DNA of 64,000 nucleotides from a candidate division WOR-1 bacterium RIFOXYB2_FULL_46_45 (GCA_001771585.1 MEUE01000001.1:186001-250000); one strand, 5' to 3'. Counted from the stretch's first letter, positions 1-7,720 are shown. Notes: generated from the sequence alone by a model not told the origin. Translations and numbers: made by a program.

Positions 1-71
1 GCATCCACCACCTTCCCGCACCCGTAAGCGAACAAACTGACTAAAAGAACCGCAAATAATATTTTTTTCAT
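1..71 (-). CDS. Partial lipoprotein-like gene (N-terminus only)
   Basis: The left edge holds the first 23 codons of a leftward gene starting ATG at 71. It reads MKKILFAVLLVSLFAYGCGK and then VVD. A short basic start, a hydrophobic stretch and a Cys after Ala-Tyr-Gly resemble a bacterial lipoprotein signal peptide, so the product is probably anchored in a membrane by lipidated Cys18. A GGGG run just upstream is a plausible ribosome binding site. The gene lies 15 bases downstream of the envelope protein at 87-677 on the same strand and is probably cotranscribed. Function cannot be told from this fragment. Confidence 0.6.
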   Translation of the reverse strand, partial: MKKILFAVLLVSLFAYGCGKVVD

Positions 72-86
72 CTTAATTTCCCCCTA

Positions 87-677
87 TTAGAAATTATACA
101 CTAACCCGGCCAATATTCCCAAGTTAGTACCGTAGCCAATCTCTGCAGAAAGGTTGCCGGTGAATTTTCTGCCAAAAGTAAGACTCGCTCCAAAGGTTGA
201 ACCGGCTCCCACCTGCCCCGCCCCGGTCAATTCCACCTTCTTGGAATAGCCGGCGTAATCGAGGGCGACATTGACATAATTTAAACCGAAGTTAAAAACC
301 GGCCCAAGATTCGCGATCAGAACGCTGTAGTTGCTCCCTATCCCGTAATCCAGATCAAACCGCATATTAATTTTTGAGAGTGAAAAATCAAGCCCCGCGC
401 CAATCGCCGCCGCTCCTCCGCTCAAGCCGCCTTTCAAAAGCCATTTGACCGAGGGGGCTTGCCCGTCGTCTTTGGGCAGGGCGGCCAGCTCCGTCTTATA
501 CATATTAATCGATTTCTGCAGGCCGGCCTTTTTCTTTTTATCTTTGGTATCCTGCAAAATATTTGACAGCCGCCTTATCTCGTTATTCAATCGATCTCTT
601 CTGTCCGCGACACTGTCCGCCCAAACCATCGTCCCGCACAACAAAACAAAAACCAGAAGCAATACTATTTTTTTCAT
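87..677 (-). CDS. Secreted outer-membrane-type protein with N-terminal coiled coil
   Basis: The start is placed at the ATG at 677 because MKKIVLLLVFVLLCGTMVWA is a typical cleavable signal peptide and a GGGGG purine run precedes it; an upstream in-frame codon would only add a non-conserved tail. After the signal comes a charged segment rich in Arg, Lys, Leu and Asn (about residues 20-65) likely to form a coiled coil. A Gly-rich part with alternating hydrophobic residues follows and ends in Tyr-Asn-Phe. The terminal Phe and strand pattern suggest a small outer-membrane beta barrel, inserted by the Bam machinery. No specific family is recognised. It shares a divergent promoter region with rpmE. 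Confidence 0.7.
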   Translation of the reverse strand: MKKIVLLLVFVLLCGTMVWADSVADRRDRLNNEIRRLSNILQDTKDKKKKAGLQKSINMYKTELAALPKDDGQAPSVKWLLKGGLSGGAAAIGAGLDFSLSKINMRFDLDYGIGSNYSVLIANLGPVFNFGLNYVNVALDYAGYSKKVELTGAGQVGAGSTFGASLTFGRKFTGNLSAEIGYGTNLGILAGLVYNF

Positions 678-695
678 ATTAATACCCCCGGGAAA

Positions 696-725
696 AGTGT
701 ACCTTTGGAACGCGGTAGTTGTCAA
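696..725 (-). promoter_or_regulatory. Sigma70-type promoter of the leftward envelope gene
   Basis: On the minus strand a perfect -35 TTGACA (725-720) is followed after 18 bases by TACACT (701-696) as -10. The leader to the ATG at 677 is short and contains a GGGGG purine run. The -35 overlaps the -35 of the divergent rpmE promoter. Confidence 0.6.
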
Positions 726-748
726 GCCGGCCGGTTTTGTGGTATACT
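719..748 (+). promoter_or_regulatory. Sigma70-type promoter of rpmE, apparently leaderless
   Basis: TTGTCA (719-724), an 18-base spacer and TATACT (743-748) form a good promoter. Only nine bases separate the -10 from the rpmE ATG at 758 and no Shine-Dalgarno sequence is present, so the transcript should start at or within a base or two of the start codon. Confidence 0.65.
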
Positions 749-757
749 TTAAATATC

Positions 758-1039
758 ATGAAAGAAGGGATACATCCGAAATACTTTAATACGACCGCGA
801 CCTGCGCCTGCGGCGCTTCCTATGAGATCGGCTCGACCAAAGAGAACGTTCGCGTTGATATCTGCTCCGCCTGCCACCCACTCTTCACCGGCAAGCAGAA
901 ATTGATGGATACCGAAGGGAGAGTCCAGAAATTCCAGAAGAAATACGCCGGAGTCTCGGTTAAAAAGGCTCCCCGCCGCGTTACCAAAGCGAAAGCCAAG
1001 GCCAAAACCAAAACCACCAAAAAAAAGCCAAAAAAGTAG
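758..1039 (+). CDS. rpmE: 50S ribosomal protein L31 with Lys/Ala-rich tail
   Basis: L31 of the large ribosomal subunit, zinc-binding (C+) form. The start [10 protein letters not shown] matches the family beginning. The zinc ligands are Cys-Ala-Cys at residues 16-18 and the pair in [11 protein letters not shown] near residues 37-40, followed by the usual [10 protein letters not shown] end of the core. Compared with the usual length of about 70 residues there is an extra C-terminal tail (about residues 69-93) made almost only of Lys, Ala, Thr and Pro, probably a disordered RNA-binding extension. It is first in the rpmE-prfA-prmC-tsaC cluster, six bases before prfA, and probably has a leaderless mRNA. 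Confidence 0.95.
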   Translation: MKEGIHPKYFNTTATCACGASYEIGSTKENVRVDICSACHPLFTGKQKLMDTEGRVQKFQKKYAGVSVKKAPRRVTKAKAKAKTKTTKKKPKK

Positions 1040-1045
1040 CATCCG

Positions 1046-2107
1046 ATGCTCGAGGCAAAACTATCCAAAGTTGAAGAAAGATACAACGAACTGGAAACCC
1101 TTCTTTCCAGCCCGGAAGTCATTTCAAACCGTGAAAAATTCGAAAACTTTTCCAGGGAATTCTCCGAGCTTGGCGAGGTTATCACCCCCTACCGCGAACT
1201 GAAAAAACTTTACAAAGAAATTGAAGAGACCAAAAAATTATTAAGTGATCCCGAAATGGAAGAGCTGGCAAAAAGCGAAATGACCGGGCTTGAAGCAAAA
1301 GCAAAAAAACTGGAGGGAGAGATCGAATTCCTCCTCCTCCCCAAAGATCCCAACGACGATAAAAATATCATCATTGAAATCCGAGGGGGGACAGGCGGAG
1401 ACGAAGCGGCTCTTTTCGCGGGAGAACTTTTGCGTATGTACACCCGCTACGCCGAAAAACAGAGATGGAAAATCGAATTTATCTCAACCAACCCGACCGG
1501 CCTGGGGGGCTACAAAGAAGCGATCTTTACCATTATCGGCAAAGGGGCCTACAGTAAATTAAAATATGAAGGGGGGGTCCATCGGGTACAGAGAGTCCCC
1601 GCGACCGAAGCATCGGGACGGGTCCACACCTCCGCCGCGTCGGTTGTGGTAATGCCGGAAGCGGAAGATGTTGATATTATAATTGAAGACAAAGAATTAA
1701 GGGTTGACACCTACCGCGCCGGGGGGCCGGGAGGACAAAATGTCAACAAGGTCTCCTCCGCCATCAGAATCACTCACTTGCCGACCGGCCTGGTGGTCGC
1801 CTGCCAGGAAGAGCGCTCACAGCTCCAAAACCGCGCCAAGGCAATGAAGCTTTTAAAGACCAGACTGCTCGAAGCGAAAGAAGAGGCACAGCGCGAAAAA
1901 AGGGAGTCGGCGCGCAAAATTATGGTTGGCTCGGGGGACCGCTCCGAAAAGATCCGGACCTACAATTTTCCACAAGGACGCGTAACCGACCACCGCATCA
2001 ATTTTACGATCTATAAGCTTCAGCAAGTGATGGAGGGAGACCTCGACGAATTGGTTGAAGCGCTGGCCACCGCCGACCGCATCGCGAAACTTTCAAACAT
2101 TCAATGA
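1046..2107 (+). CDS. prfA: Peptide chain release factor 1
   Basis: RF1 recognises UAA and UAG stop codons and triggers hydrolysis of peptidyl-tRNA. The anticodon-like tripeptide Pro-Ala-Thr that marks RF1 rather than RF2 is in VQRVPATEASGRVHTS (about residue 185), and the catalytic GGQ is at residues 229-231 within RAGGPGGQNVNK. The length of 353 residues is normal. The gene follows rpmE after six bases and its stop overlaps the start of prmC (ATGA at 2104-2107), so the release factor and the enzyme that methylates its GGQ glutamine are translationally coupled, as in many bacteria. Confidence 0.97.
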   Translation: MLEAKLSKVEERYNELETLLSSPEVISNREKFENFSREFSELGEVITPYRELKKLYKEIEETKKLLSDPEMEELAKSEMTGLEAKAKKLEGEIEFLLLPKDPNDDKNIIIEIRGGTGGDEAALFAGELLRMYTRYAEKQRWKIEFISTNPTGLGGYKEAIFTIIGKGAYSKLKYEGGVHRVQRVPATEASGRVHTSAASVVVMPEAEDVDIIIEDKELRVDTYRAGGPGGQNVNKVSSAIRITHLPTGLVVACQEERSQLQNRAKAMKLLKTRLLEAKEEAQREKRESARKIMVGSGDRSEKIRTYNFPQGRVTDHRINFTIYKLQQVMEGDLDELVEALATADRIAKLSNIQ

Positions 2108-2754
2108 GCGACGAACCGGAAGCCTATCAAACCAAAAACCAATCCTTTTGTGGTTTGGAATTCTTTGTAGACAAAAGAGTCTTGATCCCCCGTCTAGAAA
2201 CAGAGCAGATGACTAAAGAAGCTATCGGATTGGTAATGACAAATGACAAAATCCAAATGACAAATATCGCAGATATAGGAACCGGCTCCGGCTGTATAGC
2301 AATAACACTGGCTAAAAATCTTCCCAATGCAAAAATAACCGCAATCGACATCTCCCCCGACGCGCTTGAAGTTGCAAAGCAAAACGCGAAAACGCACGGA
2401 GTGGAAGATCAAATAGAATTTTTGCAGGGGGACTTTTTTGAGCCGCTGGCAGGTAAGAAATTCGACTTGATCATTTCAAATCCCCCCTATATACCCAGCA
2501 ATGATATTGATACATTAATGGAAAGCGTGCGCGATTTTGAACCGCATCGGGCCTTGGACGGCGGCGCGGACGGCTTGGATTATATCCGCAAATTGATACA
2601 GGACGGACCGCGCTATCTTGCACCAAACGGAATCTTAATGTTTGAAATGGAATACCGACATGGCCCTGCCGTCAAGAAGCTCTGTCCGGGTGCTAGAATA
2701 GTGAAAGATTATCAGGGAATAGATAGGATTGGGATTCTGAAGTTCAAAAGTTAA
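2104..2754 (+). CDS. prmC: Release factor glutamine methyltransferase, N-terminally short
   Basis: PrmC uses S-adenosylmethionine to methylate the Gln of the GGQ motif of RF1/RF2. The SAM-binding motif DIGTGSGCIAITLA lies near residue 60 and the catalytic NPPY at residues 126-129. Family members are usually about 280 residues; this one has 216 and begins directly at the segment equivalent to the end of the substrate-binding helical domain, so most of that N-terminal domain is missing. The start is fixed by the ATGA overlap with prfA. A low-complexity AATGACAAA repeat (2235-2264) encodes an atypical MTNDKIQMTN stretch just before the SAM motif. Confidence 0.92.
   Translation: MSDEPEAYQTKNQSFCGLEFFVDKRVLIPRLETEQMTKEAIGLVMTNDKIQMTNIADIGTGSGCIAITLAKNLPNAKITAIDISPDALEVAKQNAKTHGVEDQIEFLQGDFFEPLAGKKFDLIISNPPYIPSNDIDTLMESVRDFEPHRALDGGADGLDYIRKLIQDGPRYLAPNGILMFEMEYRHGPAVKKLCPGARIVKDYQGIDRIGILKFKS
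2235..2264 (+). repeat. AATGACAAA triple repeat inside prmC
   Basis: Three copies of AATGACAAA (2235-2243, 2242-2250, 2256-2264) lie in frame in prmC just upstream of the SAM-binding motif. The encoded residues are not expected in the family, which suggests insertion of a low-complexity repeat. Confidence 0.6.
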
Positions 2755-2833
2755 AACTCAAAGTTCAAAGCCAAAACTAAAAGCTTTAAGTTTTAAGTTA
2801 TAGTTTTGATTTTTGAGCTTTAAGCTTTGAATT
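2755..2833. repeat. A/T-rich imperfect palindrome between prmC and tsaC
   Basis: The gap consists almost only of words such as AAAGTTCAAAGC, CAAAACTA, TAGTTTTG and GCTTTGAA. TTCAAAGC at the left pairs with GCTTTGAA at the right, and CAAAACTA pairs with TAGTTTTG inside, so a long weak hairpin could form. It resembles the AAAGTGCAAAG-type repeats at 17294-17320 and 20191-20215. No clear terminator U-run or promoter is visible. Confidence 0.55.
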
Positions 2834-3340
2834 ATGAGTAAAAACAAGATAAAAGAAGCTATAAAGATATTAAAAAACGGTGGAGTAATCATATTTCCAA
2901 CTGAAACGGTTTATGGAATCGGCTGCGCTTATGACAATCAAAAAGCGATCGATCGGATTTATGAGATAAAAAAGCGGCCGAAGGACAAGCCGCTGCAAAT
3001 TTTAATTTCCAATATGGAACAATTGGAATTATTGGGGGCAAAAACACCGGAAGAAGCACGGGGCTTTTGGCCGGGGCCAATTACAATTATTGTACCGACA
3101 GGTCGCGACCTGTCGCTCGGCCTCCGCATGCCCGATCATCCAATTGCGTTGGAAATAATACGGGGCTTGGGAAAACCTCTGGCGGCAACTTCTGCAAATT
3201 TATCGGGAGAGGAAGCGCCAATCTCGTTTGATCAAATAAAAATCAAAGCCGATTTTGCGATTGATGGCGGTCCTTGCAAGATTAAAAAAGCCTCCGAAAT
3301 CATCGACTTCACCAAAGATCCGCCGGTAAAACTCCGCTAG
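2834..3340 (+). CDS. tsaC: L-threonylcarbamoyladenylate synthase (Sua5/YrdC family)
   Basis: This family condenses threonine, bicarbonate and ATP to threonylcarbamoyl-AMP, the first step of the t6A37 tRNA modification. The YrdC signature is clear: GGVIIFPTETVYGIGCA at the N-terminus, then KKRPKDKPLQILIS, the WPGPITII segment and KPLAATSANLSGE. With 168 residues it is the short single-domain (TsaC) form. Codons for TGRDLSL near residue 92 derive from a perfect 20-base palindrome. Its TAG stop (3338-3340) shares the CTAG tetranucleotide with the stop of the convergent gene. It ends the rightward translation cluster. Confidence 0.93.
   Translation: MSKNKIKEAIKILKNGGVIIFPTETVYGIGCAYDNQKAIDRIYEIKKRPKDKPLQILISNMEQLELLGAKTPEEARGFWPGPITIIVPTGRDLSLGLRMPDHPIALEIIRGLGKPLAATSANLSGEEAPISFDQIKIKADFAIDGGPCKIKKASEIIDFTKDPPVKLR
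3096..3115. repeat. Perfect 20-bp palindrome inside tsaC
   Basis: CGACAGGTCGCGACCTGTCG is perfectly self-complementary and is preceded by TGTAC. Nearly the same palindrome sits in frame inside glyS (17052-17075), where it encodes the same residues GRDLSL. Confidence 0.85.
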
Positions 3341-4443
3341 AAACTAAACGCCACCTCGTACCATTGTGATTCGACAACCTTTGCAACTGACGGGTCGTAG
3401 GCCTTTTTAAAATGGGCGATCATCATAGTAAACGGATTGACCTTATAGCCTACCTTGGCTCCCAAAATGGCGCCTTGCTCAAAAGAGAGAGCGGTAAAAT
3501 CGACAAAGTTCGGTTGTTTATAATAGGCGGAGAGGAGAAGATCTTCTCTCGGCTTTGAATCCAACTGCGCGGTAACCGCCGTGTTGCTCCCCTGATAGCT
3601 TTCATAAAGAGCGATCAAATTCAAATAGCTTCCGGCCAGGGCGGTCAACTCGGCAAAATAGCCGTTTCGGGAACTTGCTCCAAGCGATGCCAGGTTGGTC
3701 GGATCGATTTCCAGATCGGCGTTAAAATAACCGGGGGCAAAACGGGAACTCATCATCCGGTAGCCCATATCAAATTTGGTAACGAAAGCCAGAGCGTCAA
3801 AACCCCAGTCAACGCCGATTGAAGAACCCTGTCCGTTATTCATCAACTGGGCATATTCGGCATAACCGTTAAATCCGAGTGGAAGCGGAACCGCCGCATC
3901 AAGCTGGATGCCGGCTTGCGAGGTGTTTGAAATATAACCCTGCCCCAGCGTCAACATCGGATGGACCTTTTCGGTAATTCTCCCGCCATAAAGATGCGAC
4001 CAGGTCCCCAAGGCCTGTACTTGCACCTTGTCAAAAGTATAATAGCCCTTGATCCCGGTCTGGTTGTTGTTTAAGATCAGCGGACCTGCAACGCGGGTTG
4101 AATAATTCTTGACCAAAAGCCCGTGTCCCCAAGTAATCCCCTCCAGCACCCCATAACGCAAACCTTTTAGACCATCGTCGTATTCGATATGGCGCAAAAC
4201 CAGCGATTCGTAGCCGTCGGGACGAACATTTCCTATCGGCATATTGACATCCACTCCAAGCCCCCACGCCCCCCATTTTAAATCCGGCCGCCAAGTTAAG
4301 CTCATCGCATCGGCGGAACCGGCCTTGATATATCCGATGCTGATACCGTTTGAAAGGTTATCCCTAATGCTTGAAATGCCTTCGGCCTGTAAACACCATA
4401 GCAATGCCATGCTGATTAGCAGAATCGATAGATTTTTGATCAT
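3337..4443 (-). CDS. Porin-like outer-membrane beta-barrel protein
   Basis: The start at 4443 gives the signal peptide MIKNLSILLISMALLWCLQA and has a strong GGGAGG ribosome binding site. The mature part has many amphipathic strands with alternating hydrophobic residues, many Gly, Tyr and Trp, and ends in WYEVAFSF, whose terminal Phe is the usual Bam signal of barrels. It is likely an outer-membrane channel or structural barrel; I do not recognise a named family. The first 80 bases overlap the 3' end of purH in another frame, and its TAG stop overlaps the tsaC stop from the opposite strand (CTAG 3337-3340). Confidence 0.75.
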   Translation of the reverse strand: MIKNLSILLISMALLWCLQAEGISSIRDNLSNGISIGYIKAGSADAMSLTWRPDLKWGAWGLGVDVNMPIGNVRPDGYESLVLRHIEYDDGLKGLRYGVLEGITWGHGLLVKNYSTRVAGPLILNNNQTGIKGYYTFDKVQVQALGTWSHLYGGRITEKVHPMLTLGQGYISNTSQAGIQLDAAVPLPLGFNGYAEYAQLMNNGQGSSIGVDWGFDALAFVTKFDMGYRMMSSRFAPGYFNADLEIDPTNLASLGASSRNGYFAELTALAGSYLNLIALYESYQGSNTAVTAQLDSKPREDLLLSAYYKQPNFVDFTALSFEQGAILGAKVGYKVNPFTMMIAHFKKAYDPSVAKVVESQWYEVAFSF

Positions 4444-5980
4444 TAACAGATCCTCCCGGCTGTATTATAGCAGAAATTCCGTGCTTGGCCGCGAATTCAA
4501 CGACATCCGGAAACGGAAAAAAAGCATCGGAAGCCAAAACCGATCCCCTGGCCTTGTCCGCCCCGGCTTTTTTTACCGCGATCTCGCAGGAATCAATCCT
4601 ACTCATCTGCCCCGCCCCCACTCCGACCGTGGCCCCGTTTTTAACCAGAATAATCGCGTTTGATTTGACATGCTTGGCCACCCCCCAGGCAAAAAATAGA
4701 TCTTCCATCTGCCCCAGGTTCGGTTCTTTCTCCGTCACCGTCTTTATCTCGTTTATTCCCAATTGCGCGGCATCCGGCTCCTGCACCACAAAGCCGCCCG
4801 AAATCTTTTTATAATCGTATTCAAAAACCTTTTCCCCGGCGCCGACTTCAACCAGGCGAATATTTTTCTTTTGGGTTAAAATCGTAAGCGCCTTTTTATC
4901 AAAACCGGGAGCAATCACAACTTCAACGAATAATTTGGCGATTTCTTCCGCCGTCGCGGAATCGATCTTCCGGTTGGCGGCGATAATCCCGCCAAAAGCT
5001 GAGACCGGGTCCGATGCCAGAGCCAATTTGTACGCTTCAAGCAGAGTATTGGCCTGCGCTGAGCCGCACGGATTGGTGTGCTTGATGATCGCGATCGTCG
5101 GATTGGAAAAATAATTGGCCGCCGCCCACGCCGCGTCCATATCGACTATGTTGTTAAACGACAATTCTTTGCCATGGAGTTGCTTGGCATGGGTTAATCC
5201 CGAACCAACTTTGATGTCTTTATAAAATGCCGCTTTCTGGTGCGGGTTTTCTCCGTAACGCAGATCCTGTATTTTCTCCAACTCCAGATTAATCCTCACA
5301 GGAAATCCCCCACCTATGCCTATGCCTGCGCCTATGCCTTCAAGATACTTACAGATGGCAGTATCGTAATGCTGAGTATGGCGAAAAGCTTTAACCGCCA
5401 GTTCTTTTTTCATCTTAGCGGTTATAACCCCTTTGTGCAGTTTTAATTCTTCAAGGATCTTCGGATAATCGTTCGGATCGATCACCACCGCCACGTCCTT
5501 GTGGTTTTTGGCGGCGGCACGTACCATCGTCGGCCCCCCGATATCAATTTTTTCGATCGCCTGTTCATAGGTGCAGTCCGGTTTCGCAACGGTATCTTCA
5601 AACGGATAAAGATTGCAAACAACAATATCAATCGGCTTGATCTTGAATTTTGCCATATCTTTCAAATGATCTTCCAAAGAGCGATTGGCTAAAATCCCGC
5701 CGTGGATAATCGGATGCAGAGTTTTTACTCTGCCGCCCAGCATGTGCGGATATCTGGTCAATTTTGAAACTTCAACGGCCTTGACTCCGGCTTTTTTGAG
5801 CGCCTCCGCCGTCCCGCCCGAAGAGACCAAATCGTAACCAAACTTAATCAGCCCTTTCGCCAGGCGCAGCAATCCCCTTTTATCGTAAACCGATATCAGC
5901 GCCAGCTTTCTTTTCGAAAGCTTTGCTTTTTTCGCTTTGGCTTTGACTTTTACCTTTTTAGCTTTAAACTTTTTTTTCAT
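4364..5980 (-). CDS. purH: Bifunctional AICAR formyltransferase/IMP cyclohydrolase
   Basis: PurH catalyses the last two steps of IMP synthesis. The IMP cyclohydrolase (MGS-like) domain starts at LALISVYDKRGL (about residue 27) with VKTLHPIIHGGIL, and the AICAR formyltransferase domain carries the catalytic KHTNPCGSA near residue 295. It ends normally with AMVFTGRRHFKH. Two oddities stand out. A Lys/Ala/Val-rich N-terminal extension of about 25 residues precedes the conserved start. A Gly/Ile-rich insert (GIGAGIGIGGG, about residues 212-222) is encoded by a repeat also found in glyQ. GGGAGA upstream fits the ATG at 5980. It overlaps purN by 17 bases and the downstream porin-like gene by 80. 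Confidence 0.96.
   Translation of the reverse strand: MKKKFKAKKVKVKAKAKKAKLSKRKLALISVYDKRGLLRLAKGLIKFGYDLVSSGGTAEALKKAGVKAVEVSKLTRYPHMLGGRVKTLHPIIHGGILANRSLEDHLKDMAKFKIKPIDIVVCNLYPFEDTVAKPDCTYEQAIEKIDIGGPTMVRAAAKNHKDVAVVIDPNDYPKILEELKLHKGVITAKMKKELAVKAFRHTQHYDTAICKYLEGIGAGIGIGGGFPVRINLELEKIQDLRYGENPHQKAAFYKDIKVGSGLTHAKQLHGKELSFNNIVDMDAAWAAANYFSNPTIAIIKHTNPCGSAQANTLLEAYKLALASDPVSAFGGIIAANRKIDSATAEEIAKLFVEVVIAPGFDKKALTILTQKKNIRLVEVGAGEKVFEYDYKKISGGFVVQEPDAAQLGINEIKTVTEKEPNLGQMEDLFFAWGVAKHVKSNAIILVKNGATVGVGAGQMSRIDSCEIAVKKAGADKARGSVLASDAFFPFPDVVEFAAKHGISAIIQPGGSVNDQKSIDSANQHGIAMVFTGRRHFKH
5312..5340 (-). repeat. GGCATAGGCGCAGG-type repeat inserted in purH
   Basis: On the minus strand this stretch reads GGCATAGGCGCAGGCATAGG followed by CATAGGT and encodes GIGAGIGIG. 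A near copy lies at the 3' end of glyQ (18156-18188), where it encodes GVGAGIGTG. Confidence 0.7.
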
Positions 5981-6536
5981 TTTTGATTCTCCCTTCGCAA
6001 ACTAGCTTAATCGCCTGAGGGTATATTATATGTTCCTGCTCGAGTATGCGGGCGGATAAGGTCTCTTCCGTATCATTCTCCACAACCGGGACCGCCGCCT
6101 GCATAATGATCGGTCCGGTATCGCACCCCTCGTCGACAAAATGGACGGTACAGCCGGAAATTTTTACCCCATGCGCCAGCGCCTGCTTCTGAGAGTGCAG
6201 ACCGGGAAAAGAGGGCAAAAGAGCCGGATGGATATTTAAAATTTTATTCGGATAGTTTTGGAGCAATACTTCTCCCACTATCCTCATGTAACCGGCCAGG
6301 CAGACCAAGTCTACTTTATGTTTTTGTAAAACTTTAACGATTTCAAGCTCGTAAGTGTTTTTGTCTTTATAATCTTTGTGGTTGATAATCACCGCGGGGA
6401 TATTATGTTTTTTAGCCCGCTCCAGTCCAAAAGCGGAGGGATCGTTTGAGATGACCACCGCGACCGGCAAACCCGCGTCAATTATTGCCTGCAGATTTGA
6501 ACCGCGGCCGGATATTAGGACCCCGATTTGTTTCAT
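5964..6536 (-). CDS. purN: Phosphoribosylglycinamide formyltransferase
   Basis: GART uses 10-formyl-tetrahydrofolate to formylate GAR in purine synthesis. The N-terminus IGVLISGRGSNLQAII is the phosphate-binding signature, and the formyl-folate site is seen in LAGYMRIVG, the catalytic NIHPALLPSFPG, and the HFVDEGCDTGPIIMQ segment with its conserved His and Asp. The length of 190 residues is normal. Its ATG overlaps the purM stop (ATGA), and its 3' end overlaps purH by 17 bases, so purM-purN-purH are tightly coupled. Confidence 0.96.
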   Translation of the reverse strand: MKQIGVLISGRGSNLQAIIDAGLPVAVVISNDPSAFGLERAKKHNIPAVIINHKDYKDKNTYELEIVKVLQKHKVDLVCLAGYMRIVGEVLLQNYPNKILNIHPALLPSFPGLHSQKQALAHGVKISGCTVHFVDEGCDTGPIIMQAAVPVVENDTEETLSARILEQEHIIYPQAIKLVCEGRIKNEKKV

Positions 6537-7486
6537 ATGATTTGTACGTCTTTCCCGCGTATCACTTCGCCTATGACGACCGCGTCTTCCAAAACCGCCA
6601 GCGCGGCTTTAACCCGGGATTTGGGAACAACAACCGCCATCCCGATCCCCATGTTAAAAGTGCGGAACATTTCGTCCTCGGCAACGTTTCCCAGCTTTTG
6701 GATTGCCGCAAAGATCGGCTGCGGTCTCCAGGCGGATTTATAAATTACGGCTCCTATCCCCTTCCTGAAAAGGCGGGGAATATTTCCGGGAAGCCCGCCG
6801 CCGGTGATATGGGCAATGCCGTTGACTTGAACATTATCGATCAGCTTTAAGATCGACTTGGCGTAAATCTTAGTCGGAGTCAAAAGTTCTTTATAGTATT
6901 TTTCCGGCAAAACTTTTCTGGCCAAACTATAACCGTTGCTGTGCAAACCGGAAGATTTCAGCCCGATTATCACATCACCCGGCTTTATCTTCTTCCCGTC
7001 AATAACCTTTTTGCGGTCAACCTCTCCGACCGCGAAACCGGCCAAATCGTATTCTCCTTTTTTATAAAGGTCGCCCAGCTCCGCGATCTCGCCGCCGATC
7101 AAGGCACAGCCGGCCTGTTTACACCCCGCGACAATCCCTTTGATTATCTTTTCGATAATGGGCGGAGAAACATTGTAACAGCCGATATAATCCAAAAAGA
7201 AGAGCGGTTTGGCTCCCTGGCAGACAATGTCGTCGACATTCATGGCTACCAGATCAATTCCAACCGTATCGTGTTTGTTGAGCAGGAAAGCCAGTTTTAA
7301 TTTGGTACCGACCCCGTCGGTGGCGGAGACCAGAACTTTGCCGGAATCCTGCACAAAACAGCCGCCAAAAAGGCCGATATCCCCCATCACCCCTTTGGTC
7401 CGGGTGGTTTTGGCAAGCTTCTTTATCCGCTCTACCGCTTCATCCCCGGCGTCGATATCGACACCCGATTGTTTGTATGTTGTCAT
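6533..7486 (-). CDS. purM: Phosphoribosylformylglycinamidine cyclo-ligase (AIR synthetase)
   Basis: PurM closes the imidazole ring of AIR using ATP. The start at the ATG at 7486 gives MTTYKQSGVDIDAGDEAVERI, the usual family beginning. The motif VSATDGVGTKLKLA, the DLVAMNVDDI segment and the C-terminal HITGGGLPGNIPR are typical. A longer reading frame to 7534 would run into the small zinc-ribbon gene and is rejected. No clear ribosome binding site is seen; a GATAAT box six bases before the ATG may be a promoter. The order proS-purF-zinc ribbon-purM-purN-purH puts most of the visible purine genes in one leftward block. Confidence 0.95.
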   Translation of the reverse strand: MTTYKQSGVDIDAGDEAVERIKKLAKTTRTKGVMGDIGLFGGCFVQDSGKVLVSATDGVGTKLKLAFLLNKHDTVGIDLVAMNVDDIVCQGAKPLFFLDYIGCYNVSPPIIEKIIKGIVAGCKQAGCALIGGEIAELGDLYKKGEYDLAGFAVGEVDRKKVIDGKKIKPGDVIIGLKSSGLHSNGYSLARKVLPEKYYKELLTPTKIYAKSILKLIDNVQVNGIAHITGGGLPGNIPRLFRKGIGAVIYKSAWRPQPIFAAIQKLGNVAEDEMFRTFNMGIGMAVVVPKSRVKAALAVLEDAVVIGEVIRGKDVQII

Positions 7487-7493
7487 AATATTA

Positions 7494-7691
7494 TTATCGA
7501 GCCGATTCGGCACTGGCCGTGCCGTAATAAACATCCCCGCCGCGCAAAACGATAAAGAAACGGCAATCCTGATTGGTGCAGGCCCACGCCTTGTATCTTA
7601 TCGCCACCGAATTATTTGAAAAATCCGACATCGGGACCAACTGCCCGCCGCATTTTTTACATTTCGGAAAACATTCGCATGACATTTTCAT
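7494..7691 (-). CDS. Small zinc-ribbon protein of unknown function
   Basis: A 66-residue protein beginning MKMSCECFPKCKKCGG. Two Cys-x2-3-Cys knuckles near the N-terminus and the later CTNQDC (about residue 38) would hold a zinc ion, with a hydrophobic FFIVLRGGDVYYG strand between the ribbon and the C-terminus. The start at 7691 is chosen because GGGAGGTGA lies directly before it; an ATG at 7703 would place that site inside the gene. It sits between purF and purM, seven bases before the purM start, so it is probably cotranscribed with purine genes. No function is claimed. Confidence 0.7.
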   Translation of the reverse strand: MKMSCECFPKCKKCGGQLVPMSDFSNNSVAIRYKAWACTNQDCRFFIVLRGGDVYYGTASAESAR

Positions 7692-7720
7692 TTCACCTCC
7701 CATTTTTTATTTTAATATTT

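Noticed and set aside
2755-2833. Possible rho-independent terminator between prmC and tsaC
   Set aside because: The hairpin is weak and A/T-rich and no U-run follows the stem; it fits the low-complexity repeat family better.
7487-7534. N-terminal extension of purM to 7534
   Set aside because: It would overlap the small zinc-ribbon gene and adds residues absent from the family; the ATG at 7486 matches the usual start.
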